64,000 bases of DNA, from contig JAUSBC010000005.1 of the NCBI GenBank assembly GCA_030652215.1, positions 1-64,000 of the forward strand, given 5' to 3'. The first letter of the stretch is position 1. Each line of letters starts with the position of its first letter. The notes below the pieces were generated by a model. That model was not told the DNA's origin. It saw nothing but the letters and a program-made list of their open reading frames with translations, and did no database searches. Source of the stretch: Sideroxyarcus sp. (GTDB lineage Bacteria > Pseudomonadota > Gammaproteobacteria > Burkholderiales > Gallionellaceae). Below are positions 27,720 to 37,575 of this stretch, piece after piece. The position numbers were made by a program, and so were the translations under genes.

Positions 27720-28147
27720 GAACCGATGTCTGCATCGTTGCCTTCACCGCCTGCAGCACGATCCGCACCGAAGCTGAAGACGTCAATGGCGCCGTGCACG
27801 CCGGGCTGCAGGTACTGGTAAGGCGTGCCCCACGGGTCTTTCGGCACACGGTCCAGATAGCCTTCGCTCTTCCAGTTGGTCGGGATAGGTTCGATGGTGG
27901 GCTTTTTCACCAGTGCCAGCAGGCCTTGTTCGGTGGTGGGGTAGCGCTGGTTGTCCAGGCGATAGAGGTTGAGCGCCTGGGTAACGGTGGCGATGTCCGA
28001 CTTGGCGGCGGTCATGCGCGCTTCGTCCGGGCGGCTCATCACCTTGGGCACGACCAGCGCGGCCAGTACACCGATGATGAGGATGACGACCATTAATTCG
28101 ATCAGGGTGAAGCCTTTTGCGTATTGCTGTTTAACCGTGGATTTCAT
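27707..28147 (-). CDS. gspG: type II secretion major pseudopilin G
   Basis: The 146-residue protein has the leader [12 protein letters not shown] and the helix [20 protein letters not shown], followed by the GspG core ([35 protein letters not shown]). The C-terminal segment [19 protein letters not shown] matches the usual calcium-site region. AAGG precedes the ATG at 28147. It is the first gene of the second secretion block and the main subunit of the pseudopilus. Confidence 0.95.
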   Translation of the reverse strand: MKSTVKQQYAKGFTLIELMVVILIIGVLAALVVPKVMSRPDEARMTAAKSDIATVTQALNLYRLDNQRYPTTEQGLLALVKKPTIEPIPTNWKSEGYLDRVPKDPWGTPYQYLQPGVHGAIDVFSFGADRAAGGEGNDADIGSWQD

Positions 28148-28314
28148 GGCCTTTTGTCCTTGAGTTGAAGGAAGGGAGGAGTTTAGCAAATCTGCCTTTG
28201 GAAGATGCAAAACATGCTGACCCTGACTGCAGCAGGCAATATCGGGGGCGGACGGGCAAGCCGCAGGGATAACCGTTCCGGCTTTGCCGGTTTTGCAACC
28301 CGGCGGCGGAAAGC

Positions 28315-29526
28315 TCAGGGAAGGATGTAGCCGTCGGTCAGGGTATTGAGGAAAGCCACCACGTGGTCAATCTCGGCGTCCGTCAGCGCGGGCAGGTCTC
28401 CGGGGCGGCGGTCGTAGGGCGGTTCGGTGATGTTGACGTTGGTTTTGTACTGATCGGGCATGTCGTCGAATTTCACAATATTGCCGCTGCCATCCGGCGG
28501 ATACCAGAGCTCCGGATTGATGTCGCGCGTGACATAAAATTTGACGACATCGCGCAGGTTCGAGAATTTCCCGTTGTGGAAATAGGGCGCCGTGACGGCA
28601 ACATTGCGCAACGTGGGCACCTTGAATTTGCCGCACAGGGTGGGCGAGTTGAAGTCGGCGCGACCGCATAGGCCCAGGTCGAAATAGTTCGGGTCGCCGT
28701 TGGCGGGGATGGCGGTATTTCGGGGTACGCCCAGCGCATCGTAGGTGAAATCGGTGAACAGCGGCGGCGTGGCCGAACTCGGCGCAATACTGGGGTGGCA
28801 GGCGGCGCAGTTGCCCTTGTCGCGGGCGTTGAACAGGTTGAATCCGTCCAGTTCGTCGCTGCTCAACTGAACCCTGCCTTTGAGCCAATAATCAAATTTG
28901 GAGCTAAACGGAGCGAAGCGGGTATCCGTTTTTTCGAACTCGGCGACAGTGGCGGTGATCTTGCTATAGGCATCGGCGACGTTGTCGAAGACATCGTTGC
29001 CCCACACGCGTTTGAAATCGTCCGCATACGCCGCGTTTTTGACTTTGTCGACGTAACTGGCCATGTCCGGGTTGTGCATCTCCACCGGATTGGTGGGCGG
29101 TCCGCCCGCCTGATCGGCCAGCGTGGCAGCCCGTCCGTCGTGGAACAGGCCGCCGTACGGCCCCTCTTCGGCAAAGCCAAAGACGGGTGTCAGAACGTGG
29201 TAGGCAATGGTCGGGGTGTTACGCCCGCCGAACTGGCCGGGGATCACGCCCTCGGACACGCCCATGCTGATTGCCAGCGCATGCGAATCGGTGAAGGCTC
29301 GCGCCGGGTCGTGGCAAGTGGCGCAGGCCATACCGGCCGGCTCGGACAGACTGGTGTCGAAGAATATCTTTTCCCCGACTGCCGCCTTGGACACGGCTTG
29401 CGTTCCGGCGGTCGGGCTGGCTTCGCTGCCGCCGCCGCAGGCAGTGAACAACGTAAACAGCGCGGCGATTGAAACCGGCACGACAAGTTGTTTCAGCGTG
29501 GCCGTAAAAGTATTCATTGAGCGCAT
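28315..29526 (-). CDS. di-haem cytochrome c peroxidase/MauG-like lipoprotein
   Basis: The 403-residue protein has a lipoprotein signal with Cys in LFTACGGG. It carries two c-haem sites, CATCH and CAACH, in the order and spacing of the CCP/MauG family ([60 protein letters not shown]). Such enzymes reduce peroxide or oxidise substrates in the periplasm or outside. The ATG at 29526 follows TTAGGAG. It lies between the two type II secretion blocks in the same orientation, so it could be cargo of that system; this is inference. Confidence 0.9.
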   Translation of the reverse strand: MRSMNTFTATLKQLVVPVSIAALFTLFTACGGGSEASPTAGTQAVSKAAVGEKIFFDTSLSEPAGMACATCHDPARAFTDSHALAISMGVSEGVIPGQFGGRNTPTIAYHVLTPVFGFAEEGPYGGLFHDGRAATLADQAGGPPTNPVEMHNPDMASYVDKVKNAAYADDFKRVWGNDVFDNVADAYSKITATVAEFEKTDTRFAPFSSKFDYWLKGRVQLSSDELDGFNLFNARDKGNCAACHPSIAPSSATPPLFTDFTYDALGVPRNTAIPANGDPNYFDLGLCGRADFNSPTLCGKFKVPTLRNVAVTAPYFHNGKFSNLRDVVKFYVTRDINPELWYPPDGSGNIVKFDDMPDQYKTNVNITEPPYDRRPGDLPALTDAEIDHVVAFLNTLTDGYILP

Positions 29527-29618
29527 TGGGGCTCCTAACATTGCAGGGAGTAATCTGAAGGCATGTTCGCAGAGTGGTATTGCAGATTCATTAAGCCGGA
29601 TAGTTCAATAGGGACTAC

Positions 29619-29785
29619 AAAATCCCCTCCCCCTTGCAGGGGGATAACCAGCGACTAGGCTGGCGTTGTTTGCCAGCCTAGTCGAATGGCTAGTAGTTCC
29701 ATCAGGGTTAGGGAGGGGGTAGAAGTGCTAGTGGTTCTCGACTCTACCCCCATCCTAGCCTTCCCCCTGCAAGGGGGAAGGGACT
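29619..29785. repeat. dispersed inverted repeat, C-run/G-run type, long loop
   Basis: The outer arms CCCCTCCCCCTTGCAGGGGG and CCCCCTGCAAGGGGGAAGGG mirror each other over about 165 bases. Inside is a second hairpin, GACTAGGCTGGC...GCCAGCCTAGTC (about 29653-29684). It is related in style to the elements at 27121 and 39939 but longer. Confidence 0.75.
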
Positions 29786-29826
29786 GTTCGGCTCTAATGG
29801 AATATTTGGGCTAACCCCGCAAAGAA

Positions 29827-29859
29827 AATTCCCCGGCCGCTTGTGGCGACCGGGGAATT
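29827..29859 (-). terminator. intrinsic terminator of the PhoX-like gene
   Basis: A perfect 10-bp stem AATTCCCCGG / CCGGGGAATT with a 13-base loop lies 27 bases beyond the stop at 29886. On the minus strand the stem is followed by a T-rich stretch (TTTTCTTT). Confidence 0.72.
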
Positions 29860-29885
29860 CGGGGAACGACTGCTGCGAACGTCGT

Positions 29886-32231
29886 TTAATGCATGGCAGG
29901 CAGGCCGCCGAGATAGCCGATTTCCGCTTTGTTGGCGTTGATCAGCGGCTTGATGCGGTTATAGAGGGTTGGATCACCGATCGGGTCGGCGGCATGCTGG
30001 TAGTTGCTCATGATGTAGGCATGGCCGTTCATGTTGTCCACGACTTGCAGGCCGGTGGATTCCGCACCCATCGGCAGCGAGAGGATACGCACCAGGCTAC
30101 CGGTGTCGACATGGTAGGCCCACAGGGCGTTGTTGACGTGGCTGCCGGAGTCTTCGCCGATGAACAACACGCGCATGCGGTCGGAGAACCACAGGTTATC
30201 CGGCGCGGAGATTGCGTTCAGGTCGGACTTGTTGCCATCTGCATCCGCCGTGATGTCCTTGCCGAGCACAATCGCCTTCATTGAGACCGGTACGAAGTCG
30301 CTGTTGATCGCGGCACCCAGAGAGTCGCCCTGATTGGGCTTGAGCGACATCTCGTATACACCGCCGGACAGGTTCTTCTTGATGCGGATATGGTTGGCCG
30401 GATCGGTTCCCACATCTTCCATGCCTTTCGACATGCGGGCAAACGCGGCGTAGGCCTTGTTCTCCTTGGCGTTGTAAGCCACGCCCTCGTACTTCTCGAA
30501 TTCGGTCGTTGCGCCCATGTATGCGGCATAACGGCGGGTTTCGAGGAAGGCGGCCAGTGTGGCGATTGGAGTTGCTGCCACGCCGAACGTACCGGCTTTC
30601 AGTTGCAGATACTCGACTTTGGCGACTTCATGGCCGGTCTTGACTGCGATGTATCCGGCAGTGGGTACCGTGGCAGTCAGGAACAGGTCGTTGAAGGTCA
30701 CGCCCGCATCGACAGCGGCCTTGAGTTCGGCATGGGTCGCATGCCCCAGCTTGATCCACGACAGGTTGGCTTCGCCGCCGTCCGTGCCCACGGGCGACAT
30801 CTGGTTCCATTTCGCCGCATACAGGCTGCCCGCAGACAGGTCGCCCGCGCTGTCGGCAATGAACATGGTGAGGCTGGTGAAGGTTCCGTCGTCACCCTGG
30901 ATCGCGGTGCGCGAGTCGCCGAACATCTGCACTTTCTCGCGCGAGATACGGCCCAGCGTGTACCATTTTTCCACGGTGGAGGTGCCGTTGCTGGCGATGG
31001 TCACTTCGGGCACTGCGCCGTAGTGGTAAGGAGAAGCTGTCGTTGCGCCGTAGATGGTACGGAAGCCATCCATGCGCGCAGTGTATTCCATGGCGAGGCA
31101 TGAACCGCCGCCGATGGCGGCATAGGTTGCATCGACTTCGCAACGCGCATCCGGCTCATACTCTTCGGAACCTAGGTGGGTGTTCCAAGGCGAACGGCTG
31201 CCTGCGCAGGGAATCCACAGGCCGTTGACCGCGGAGAAATCGACCTGCTTGATCGAGTCGACGGTGAATTTTCCGTCAGTGCTGTTCTGCGCGAGTTTGG
31301 CCACGGTCATGACCATCGGAATTTTCCCGTATCCGGCAGCGCCCGTGCTGTCGACGTTTTCATATTCGAAATGGGTCACCAGATACGGCGTGCCGCCGAT
31401 GTCCAGCAATGAATTGGCATCCGGGGTTTGCGGGATGTACGGGTTGCCATTGCCATCGTTCTTGATCACGCCATTCTTGTCGCGAACGACGGCAGCGGCG
31501 CTGCCGTCGGCGGTCTTGTCGGTGTCGGTGTTGTTGAACAGAGTCGAATACGACAAGGGGAAATTCTTCACGCTGCCGTCGGCATAGGTCACATTCACGG
31601 TCGACGTGGTGTAGGCGATGGCGCGGTTCGCGTCGGACAAGCCGGTGATGTCGGTCGGGGTGAAGGTCACCGATTTCACCTTGGCGGGCGCATTCAACAA
31701 GTGTGTCGTGACATTGGAGAGCGGGGCCGGAGTCAGTCCTGCGCCGGTCAGTGCCGTGTTGGCAGCAGCGAGCGAGTCGATGGTGGAGGCGGTAGACAGC
31801 AGCGCCGCGTTGGTGCTGACGTCGATATTCGTGGCGGTGGTGGTGGCGCCCGCGACAGTCTGGATGACTTGCGCAACGGCAAGCGCTTTCTGGTCAGTCT
31901 CGTCGGTTACGCCCGCGATATCCTTGGGGCGAACGACTTTCTTTCCGCTCAAGTCGCTCAGCGCGGTATTGCCCATGTTCACGGAACCCAGAGTCGCCTG
32001 ACCGATCTTGAAGCTGACTGTATCGCCCGCAGCGTAGGTGAATTCGCCGTTGGTTCCGGTCACGCCGGAGGCGCCGCCGCTGGTGGAATAAGTCACACCT
32101 TTGACATAAGAGTCGGACAAGATTCCGGTCAGCGCAGTGCTGGCCGGAGAAGAGCTGCTGCCGCCGCCGCAGCCCGCCAGGGCCAGGGCCGATGCCACAG
32201 CCAGGTAAATTGTTTTCATGCGCATATCCAT
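29886..32231 (-). CDS. PhoX-like (DUF839) lipoprotein
   Basis: The 781-residue protein has a lipoprotein signal (ALAGCGGGSSSS) and an N-terminal beta module (about 35-90, LTGILSDSYVKGVTYST...GEFTYAAGDTVSFKIG) often found on secreted proteobacterial proteins. The long C-terminal region (about 330-780) carries PhoX/DUF839-type segments such as GGGSCLAMEYTARMDGF, FEKYEGVAYNAKENKAYAAF, ISAPDNLWF and VLFIGEDSGSHVNNALWAY. PhoX enzymes are calcium/iron phosphatases. The start at 32231 has GGAG eight bases upstream. It is codirectional with the flanking gsp genes, so type II export is plausible. Confidence 0.83.
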   Translation of the reverse strand: MDMRMKTIYLAVASALALAGCGGGSSSSPASTALTGILSDSYVKGVTYSTSGGASGVTGTNGEFTYAAGDTVSFKIGQATLGSVNMGNTALSDLSGKKVVRPKDIAGVTDETDQKALAVAQVIQTVAGATTTATNIDVSTNAALLSTASTIDSLAAANTALTGAGLTPAPLSNVTTHLLNAPAKVKSVTFTPTDITGLSDANRAIAYTTSTVNVTYADGSVKNFPLSYSTLFNNTDTDKTADGSAAAVVRDKNGVIKNDGNGNPYIPQTPDANSLLDIGGTPYLVTHFEYENVDSTGAAGYGKIPMVMTVAKLAQNSTDGKFTVDSIKQVDFSAVNGLWIPCAGSRSPWNTHLGSEEYEPDARCEVDATYAAIGGGSCLAMEYTARMDGFRTIYGATTASPYHYGAVPEVTIASNGTSTVEKWYTLGRISREKVQMFGDSRTAIQGDDGTFTSLTMFIADSAGDLSAGSLYAAKWNQMSPVGTDGGEANLSWIKLGHATHAELKAAVDAGVTFNDLFLTATVPTAGYIAVKTGHEVAKVEYLQLKAGTFGVAATPIATLAAFLETRRYAAYMGATTEFEKYEGVAYNAKENKAYAAFARMSKGMEDVGTDPANHIRIKKNLSGGVYEMSLKPNQGDSLGAAINSDFVPVSMKAIVLGKDITADADGNKSDLNAISAPDNLWFSDRMRVLFIGEDSGSHVNNALWAYHVDTGSLVRILSLPMGAESTGLQVVDNMNGHAYIMSNYQHAADPIGDPTLYNRIKPLINANKAEIGYLGGLPAMH

Positions 32232-32335
32232 CTGAAGTCTCCAAGTGGTGAGTGGTAAGGAGACGGCAGATTAGTTTGCGAAGATAACAAGCCGATGAAA
32301 CTTATATTGCTGCTGCGTGTGGGATTTGTTTCAGC

Positions 32336-33559
32336 TTACTTAACCATCTGGTTCATCTGGATGATGGGCAGCAGGATCGCCAGCACGATCAGCAGCACCA
32401 CAGCACCCATGAACAGGATCAGCAGGGGTTCCATGATGGAGGTGAGGGCGGTGGTGAAGCCGGAGACTTCCTGCGTCTGCTGCTTGGCGACGCGGTCCAG
32501 CATGATGTCGAGGCGGCCGCTTTGCTCGCCGCTGGCGATGAGGTGCACCAGCACCGGTGGGAATAAGCCGGAGACGGCCAGCGCGCGGCTCAGCGTCACG
32601 CCTTCGCGCACCTTGGATGCGGCATCTTCCAGCGCGCGCCGCATGGGCAGGTTGGTGACCACGCCGCAGGCGGCGTTGAGCGCGGTGAGCAGACCGACGC
32701 CGCTGCCCACCAGAATGGACAACGTGCTGGCCATGCGCGCGGTGTTGCTGCCGCGTATGAGCTTGCCGACGACGGGCAACTGCAACAGTTTGAGATGCAG
32801 CTGGAAGCGCAACGCTTCCTGTTGCAGTGCGCGCTTCGCGACGATGCTGCCGACCACCAGCGCCGCAATCAAGTATAGCCAGGTCGCACCGAGGAAATCG
32901 CTGAGCGCAATGAGTGCGACGGTGAGGAAGGGCAATTGCTGGCGCGTCTGCTGGAAAACTTCCACCACCGGCGGCACCACGAACAGCAGCAGTCCGCCGA
33001 CCACGAGGATGGCGACGGTGATGACGATGGCGGGATACACCATCGCCAGACCGATCTTCTGCTGCAAAGCCTGTTGCGCTTCCGAGTAGCTGGCGAGCTT
33101 GTCCATCACGTTGGCGAGTTCGCCGGACGCTTCACCGGCGCCGATCAGCGCGCGATGTATCTCGGGGAAGGTGTCTTTGTGTTTTTCCATGGCGCGCGCC
33201 AGCGTGTTGCCGGCCAGCACTTCCGAACGCATGGCGGCGATGACCTGGCGCATGGCCGGATTGTCGCCCTGTTCGATCAATACCGACATTGCCTGCTCCA
33301 GCGGCAATCCCGCTTCGAGCAGGGTGGCTAGTTGGCGCAGCATCAGGCTGACTTCGGACAACGGGATGCGTTTGCGGAACGACAGGTTGATGCTGCGCGC
33401 GGCGTTATTAGCGGGCGCATCGGACAGCGAATCCAGTTCGACCACGAACAGGCCCTTGTCGCGCAGTTGGGTACGGGCGAGCCGGGCCGAGTCGGCCTCA
33501 ATCATGCCGTTGCTGGGTTTGCCTGCTGCGTCAAGCGCGTTGTAGTGGAATGCGGCCAT
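32336..33559 (-). CDS. gspF: type II secretion inner-membrane protein F
   Basis: The 407-residue protein has two repeated GspF domains (about 70-195 and 275-395) and three membrane helices (about 170-190, 220-245 and 375-400). Its start MAAFHYNALDAAGKPSNGMIEADS is typical. GspF is the polytopic platform protein that couples the ATPase to pseudopilus assembly. The ATG is at 33559; the upstream extension of the frame runs into repeat DNA. It is separated from gspE by about 490 bases filled with repeats. Confidence 0.94.
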   Translation of the reverse strand: MAAFHYNALDAAGKPSNGMIEADSARLARTQLRDKGLFVVELDSLSDAPANNAARSINLSFRKRIPLSEVSLMLRQLATLLEAGLPLEQAMSVLIEQGDNPAMRQVIAAMRSEVLAGNTLARAMEKHKDTFPEIHRALIGAGEASGELANVMDKLASYSEAQQALQQKIGLAMVYPAIVITVAILVVGGLLLFVVPPVVEVFQQTRQQLPFLTVALIALSDFLGATWLYLIAALVVGSIVAKRALQQEALRFQLHLKLLQLPVVGKLIRGSNTARMASTLSILVGSGVGLLTALNAACGVVTNLPMRRALEDAASKVREGVTLSRALAVSGLFPPVLVHLIASGEQSGRLDIMLDRVAKQQTQEVSGFTTALTSIMEPLLILFMGAVVLLIVLAILLPIIQMNQMVK

Positions 33560-33591
33560 GGTTTCGAAATTGTAGAAATCAAATACAAAAA

Positions 33592-33690
33592 TTAGCCACA
33601 GAGGACGCAGAGTACACAGAGAAAGGGGGGCGTTTGCTCTCGGTGTTTTGAATTGCCTTTCTCTGTGGTCTCTGTGTCCTCTGTAGTTAA
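33592..33690. repeat. dispersed inverted repeat, CACAGAGGACGCAGAG type
   Basis: The arms at 33592-33626 and 33656-33690 are imperfect reverse complements (ttagccacagaggacgcag... and ...tctgtgtcctctgtagttaa). They flank a 29-base loop. No coding potential. Confidence 0.82.
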
Positions 33691-33693
33691 TGT

Positions 33694-33771
33694 GCAGGAT
33701 GGGTTGAGCGTAGCGATACCCATCATTTACCAATATTGGCGATGGGTATCGCTACGCTCAACCCATCCTGC
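33694..33771. repeat. dispersed inverted repeat, GCAGGATGGGTTGAGCG type
   Basis: The 31-base arms at 33694-33724 and 33741-33771 are perfect reverse complements around a 16-base loop. Confidence 0.88.
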
Positions 33772-33804
33772 GAGCTCAAGTCGGACGAGCCGAAAAATCT
33801 TTCT

Positions 33805-33886
33805 GTAGGTTGGGCAAAGCGCAGCGTGCCCAACGAGCTTATTCATCATTGTTAATGTTGGGCACGCTACGCTTTGCCCAACCTAC
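33805..33886. repeat. dispersed inverted repeat, family A (copy 2)
   Basis: The 30-base arms at 33805-33834 and 33857-33886 match those of the element at 13069-13144; only the loop differs. Confidence 0.9.
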
Positions 33887-34048
33887 GCTTGCTTTTCCCT
33901 GTGGCAAATGGGCTTGGAATTTCAGCAAGCAGCCCGGATGAAACACAGTGCAATCCGGGGATGAATATTGAAATACCCGGATTCCGCTTTCGCTGCATTC
34001 GGGCTGTGAATTTGTGCACTGAAGGTGAAGTGTGGAGACATAATGAGA

Positions 34049-35539
34049 CTAGTCCCGCGTCACCCGAATCACTTCTTCCAGCGAAGTATTCCCGCTCACC
34101 ACCCAACGCAATCCGTCATCCCGCAGATTCAGCATGCCGTTCTTCATCGCATAGTCGCGCAGGTGCTGTTCGCTTTCGCGCGAGTGCACCATGCTGCGCA
34201 ATGTCTCATCCACTTCCAGCAATTCGTAAATGCCGGTGCGGCCGCGATAGCCGGTCTGGCTGCATTTGGCGCAGCCGACGGGGCGGTAGATCACATTTGG
34301 TTTGCCGAAGCGGGCGAGCAGTGCGAGCTCCGATTCGTCCGGCGTATAGGCTTCGCGGCAATCCGGGCACAGGCAGCGCACCAGGCGTTGCGCCAGCACG
34401 CCGACGATGCTGGAAGACAGCAGGAAAGGTTCCACGCCCATGTCGGTGAGGCGGGTGACGGCGCTCACGGTGTCGTTGGTGTGCAGCGTGGCCAGCACCA
34501 GGTGGCCGGTGAGGCTGGACTGCACGGCGATCTGCGCGGTTTCGAGGTCGCGGATTTCGCCGATCATGATTACGTCCGGGTCTTGGCGCAGGATGGCGCG
34601 TAGCGCGCGGGCGAAGCTCATCTCGATGCGCGGGTTGACCTGGGTCTGGCTGATGCCGTCGAGGTCGTATTCCACCGGGTCTTCCACGGTCATCACGTTG
34701 GTGGTGGTGGCGTCTATGCACGCCAGTGCCGCATATAAAGTAGTGGTCTTGCCGGAGCCGGTGGGGCCGGTGACCAGCACGATGCCGTGCGGTTGTTTGG
34801 TGAGACGCAGCATGGCTTCGAGCGCGGTTGCGCTCATGCCGAGTTTCTTGAGATCCAGGCGACCGGCTTCTTTGTCCAGCAGACGCATCACCACGCGCTC
34901 GCCGTGGCCGGTGGGCAAAGTCGAAACGCGCACATCCACGGGGCGACCCGCGAGACGCAGCGCGATGCGGCCATCCTGCGGCAGGCGTTTTTCGGCGATG
35001 TCGAGATCGGCCATGACCTTGATGCGCGACACCATCGCGGCATGCAGTGCGCGGTGCGGTTCGGCGATGTCTTTGAGCGTGCCGTCTAGGCGGAAGCGCA
35101 CGACCGAACGGGTTTCGAACGGTTCGACGTGGATGTCCGAGGCGTTGTCGCGCACGGCCTGTGCCAGCAGCGCGTTGATCATGCGGATGACGGGTGCGTC
35201 GTTTTCGGATTCCAGCAGGTCGGCGGATTTTGGCAGGTCGTGCAGCAGCATGGACAGGTCCATGTCCTGCTCGGCATCGTCGAGCAGAGTGGCGGTGGAA
35301 TCTTCCGCCTGTGAATAGGCGTCGCTCAGGATGCGTTCGAAATCGGCAGCATCGACCAGCGTGGCATCCACCGGCAGCGCGAGATGGCGCATGACTTCGG
35401 CAACCGCTTCCGGTTTGGCGTCGCTGCGCACCGCCAGCGCGGCGCGGCCGTTGCAGTCGGTGAGCACCACCCCCTGCGCTTTGGCGAAGGTGTAGGGCAG
35501 GCGGCGCGCGGCGCGGCGATTGATCGTCGTCTGGGTCAC
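34049..35539 (-). CDS. gspE: type II secretion ATPase E
   Basis: The 496-residue protein has an N-terminal GspE-N domain and a RecA-like ATPase core with Walker A GPTGSGKTTTLY, an Asp box, Walker B IMIGEIRDLETA and the His box ATLHTND. A zinc-binding CLCPDC...CAKC tetracysteine motif is present. It is slightly short but complete. The start is a GTG at 35539 overlapping the gspD stop (GTGA). It hydrolyses ATP at the cytoplasmic face to power the pseudopilus. Confidence 0.96.
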   Translation of the reverse strand: MTQTTINRRAARRLPYTFAKAQGVVLTDCNGRAALAVRSDAKPEAVAEVMRHLALPVDATLVDAADFERILSDAYSQAEDSTATLLDDAEQDMDLSMLLHDLPKSADLLESENDAPVIRMINALLAQAVRDNASDIHVEPFETRSVVRFRLDGTLKDIAEPHRALHAAMVSRIKVMADLDIAEKRLPQDGRIALRLAGRPVDVRVSTLPTGHGERVVMRLLDKEAGRLDLKKLGMSATALEAMLRLTKQPHGIVLVTGPTGSGKTTTLYAALACIDATTTNVMTVEDPVEYDLDGISQTQVNPRIEMSFARALRAILRQDPDVIMIGEIRDLETAQIAVQSSLTGHLVLATLHTNDTVSAVTRLTDMGVEPFLLSSSIVGVLAQRLVRCLCPDCREAYTPDESELALLARFGKPNVIYRPVGCAKCSQTGYRGRTGIYELLEVDETLRSMVHSRESEQHLRDYAMKNGMLNLRDDGLRWVVSGNTSLEEVIRVTRD

Positions 35540-37575
35540 GGCTGACTGAAGAGGTCGTAAGTCGGTGCTGCAGCGGGTGCGCTGGCGGCGGCGGGTACGT
35601 CGGTTGCAGCCGGGACCGGTTTTTCCGGCTTGGGCGGCAGCGCCTTGTCCTTGTCGTCGTTGGGCAGGATCAGGTGATCGGGCATGCGTGCGGCTTCGCG
35701 GCGCTTGCTCATCAGGTCGTAACGCTCGTCGGTGATTTTCTGGTAGGCGTCCGCCTGATACATGATGTAGGGGCGGATGAATACCATCAGGTTGGTCTTG
35801 GTATGCTGGCGCGTCTCATAGCGGAACAGGTTGCCGAGCAGCGGAATGTCGCCCAGTAGCGGCGTCTTGCTCTGCACGTCGTTGACCGAATCCTGGATCA
35901 GGCCGCCCAGCACCACGATCTGGTTGTCGTCGACCAGGATGTTGGATTCGATGGAGCGTTTGTTGGTGATGAACCCGGCATCGGTGGTCGCGGACGCGAC
36001 CACGTTGGAGACTTCCTGATAGATCTGCAATTTGACCGTGCCGCCCTGCATGATCTGCGGTTTGATCTTGAGCGTCAGGCCGACGTCCTTGCGTTCGATG
36101 GTCTGGAACGGGGTGGCGGTGGTGGCTGAGCCGGTCTGCGCATACGAGCCGGTGACGAACGGCACGTTCTGGCCGACCACGATCTTGGCTTCCTCGTTGT
36201 CCAGCGTCATCAGGTTGGGCGAGGACAGGATGTTGGCGTTGGTGTCGGTTTCCAGCGCGTGCGCCAGCATGCCGAGGTTGAGTATCGTGGTGCCGCCCAG
36301 CGTGGCAGTGCCGTTCACGAGGCCGATGTTGAGTCCCTGCCCGATCGTGGTGAGATTCTGGGCCGCGCCGATGATGTTGTTGGTGGTGCCGAAATTGGTG
36401 CCGCCGATGATGTTGGTGCCGCTCTTGTTCACGCCCGTCAGGTTTTGCCATTGCACGCCGAATTCGGCGGCCTTGTCGGCCGTGACTTCGACGATGAGCG
36501 CCTCAACGAATATTTGCGGGCGGCGCACGTCCAGCTTCTCGATGACGGAACGCAGGTTGTTATACACCGGCTCGGATGCGGTGATGATCAGCGCATTGGA
36601 GGCGGTGTCGGCCTGGATCATGCCGCCGCCGGAGGGCGTGCTGCTGGCGGCCTGCTGCGCGGCGGGCGTGCCGGAAGGCTGCGCGAGGGCGGTGGTGTCG
36701 CCGCTCATTACCGAGCGCAGCGTCTGTGCGAGTTTGGTGGCGTCCGAGTTCTTCAGTTGCACGACATGGATGTTGCCGGGCACGTTGGCGGCGCTGTCCA
36801 GTTTGGACACGAGTTCTTTGACGCGGGCGATGCGTCCGGGGTTATCCGAGCGCAACAGCAGGCTGTTGGTGCGGCTGTCCGCTACGAGCACGAAGCGCTG
36901 GTTGTCGTCGCCCCCGGCCTGTGCCGCCGTGGCTTCCGGCATCAGGCGGTTGACGATGCCGGCAAGGTCGACGGCCGAAGCGTGTTTGACCGGGATCAGC
37001 AGCGGCGCGTCGGCGCTCGGCTGGTCGATGGAATCGATGAGTTTCTCGATGCGGCGGATGCTGCTGGCGTAATCGGTCACCACCAGGGCATTGCTGGATG
37101 GGTAGGCCACCACCACGTTGTTGGGCGCGATCATGGGGCGCACGATGTTGACCAGTTGTGAGGCGGATTCGTATTTGAGGATGAACACGCGCGTGATCAG
37201 CTTGTCGCCCCGGCCCTGCGCCAGCGAGTCGATGTGCATCTTGGCGTCGGCTTCGGGGATGATCTTGGTGACCCCGCCCGCTTCCACCGCCGCGTAGCCC
37301 TGCAGGCGCAGAGCGGAAAGCAGGATGTCGTAACCCAACGCGGGCGAAACCGGCGTGGCGGAGACTATATTAATAGTGCCTTTCACGCGCGGGTCGACGA
37401 GGAAGTTCTTTTTGGAGATTTGCGAGATGGCGCGGATGACCTCCTGAATGTCGGCGTTGACGAAATTCAGCGAGACCAGCTCTTCTTCCGCCTGCTTTTC
37501 CGCATGGCACGGGATCGCGATAAATAACGCCAGGCTGCATGCCAGCAGAATTCGTCGCAAGTTGCTGTTAATCAA
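35536..37575 (-). CDS. gspD: type II secretion secretin D
   Basis: The 679-residue protein has a signal peptide (1-25), N0-N3 domains (about 30-340) and a C-terminal secretin domain (about 345-620) with VPFVTGSYAQ and VGLTLKIKPQI. The ending DIPLLGNLFRYETRQHTKTNLMVFIRPYIM is typical. A Pro/Ala-rich tail follows. It forms the outer-membrane channel. The start is a TTG at 37575 with GGGGAAG upstream and overlaps the gspC stop (TTGA); no other start fits the signal peptide. Confidence 0.95.
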   Translation of the reverse strand: MINSNLRRILLACSLALFIAIPCHAEKQAEEELVSLNFVNADIQEVIRAISQISKKNFLVDPRVKGTINIVSATPVSPALGYDILLSALRLQGYAAVEAGGVTKIIPEADAKMHIDSLAQGRGDKLITRVFILKYESASQLVNIVRPMIAPNNVVVAYPSSNALVVTDYASSIRRIEKLIDSIDQPSADAPLLIPVKHASAVDLAGIVNRLMPEATAAQAGGDDNQRFVLVADSRTNSLLLRSDNPGRIARVKELVSKLDSAANVPGNIHVVQLKNSDATKLAQTLRSVMSGDTTALAQPSGTPAAQQAASSTPSGGGMIQADTASNALIITASEPVYNNLRSVIEKLDVRRPQIFVEALIVEVTADKAAEFGVQWQNLTGVNKSGTNIIGGTNFGTTNNIIGAAQNLTTIGQGLNIGLVNGTATLGGTTILNLGMLAHALETDTNANILSSPNLMTLDNEEAKIVVGQNVPFVTGSYAQTGSATTATPFQTIERKDVGLTLKIKPQIMQGGTVKLQIYQEVSNVVASATTDAGFITNKRSIESNILVDDNQIVVLGGLIQDSVNDVQSKTPLLGDIPLLGNLFRYETRQHTKTNLMVFIRPYIMYQADAYQKITDERYDLMSKRREAARMPDHLILPNDDKDKALPPKPEKPVPAATDVPAAASAPAAAPTYDLFSQP

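Larger units (their letters stand above)
29527..29885. other. intergenic region with inverted repeat and terminator
   Basis: No gene was found. It holds the large inverted repeat (29619-29785) and the terminator of the PhoX-like gene (29827-29859). The part next to 29527 should carry the promoter of the peroxidase gene if that gene is not read through from upstream. Confidence 0.5.
33560..34048. other. 489-bp repeat island between gspE and gspF
   Basis: It contains three different inverted-repeat elements end to end (33592-33690, 33694-33771 and 33805-33886). The remaining 160 bases next to gspE show no gene or clear signal. Confidence 0.7.

Noticed and set aside
29619-29785. Large inverted repeat as an insertion sequence
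   Set aside because: No transposase frame is present inside and the element is under 170 bases.
33889-34048. Small gene between the repeat island and gspE
   Set aside because: The only frames are short continuations through repeat or gspE sequence without a start and ribosome site.
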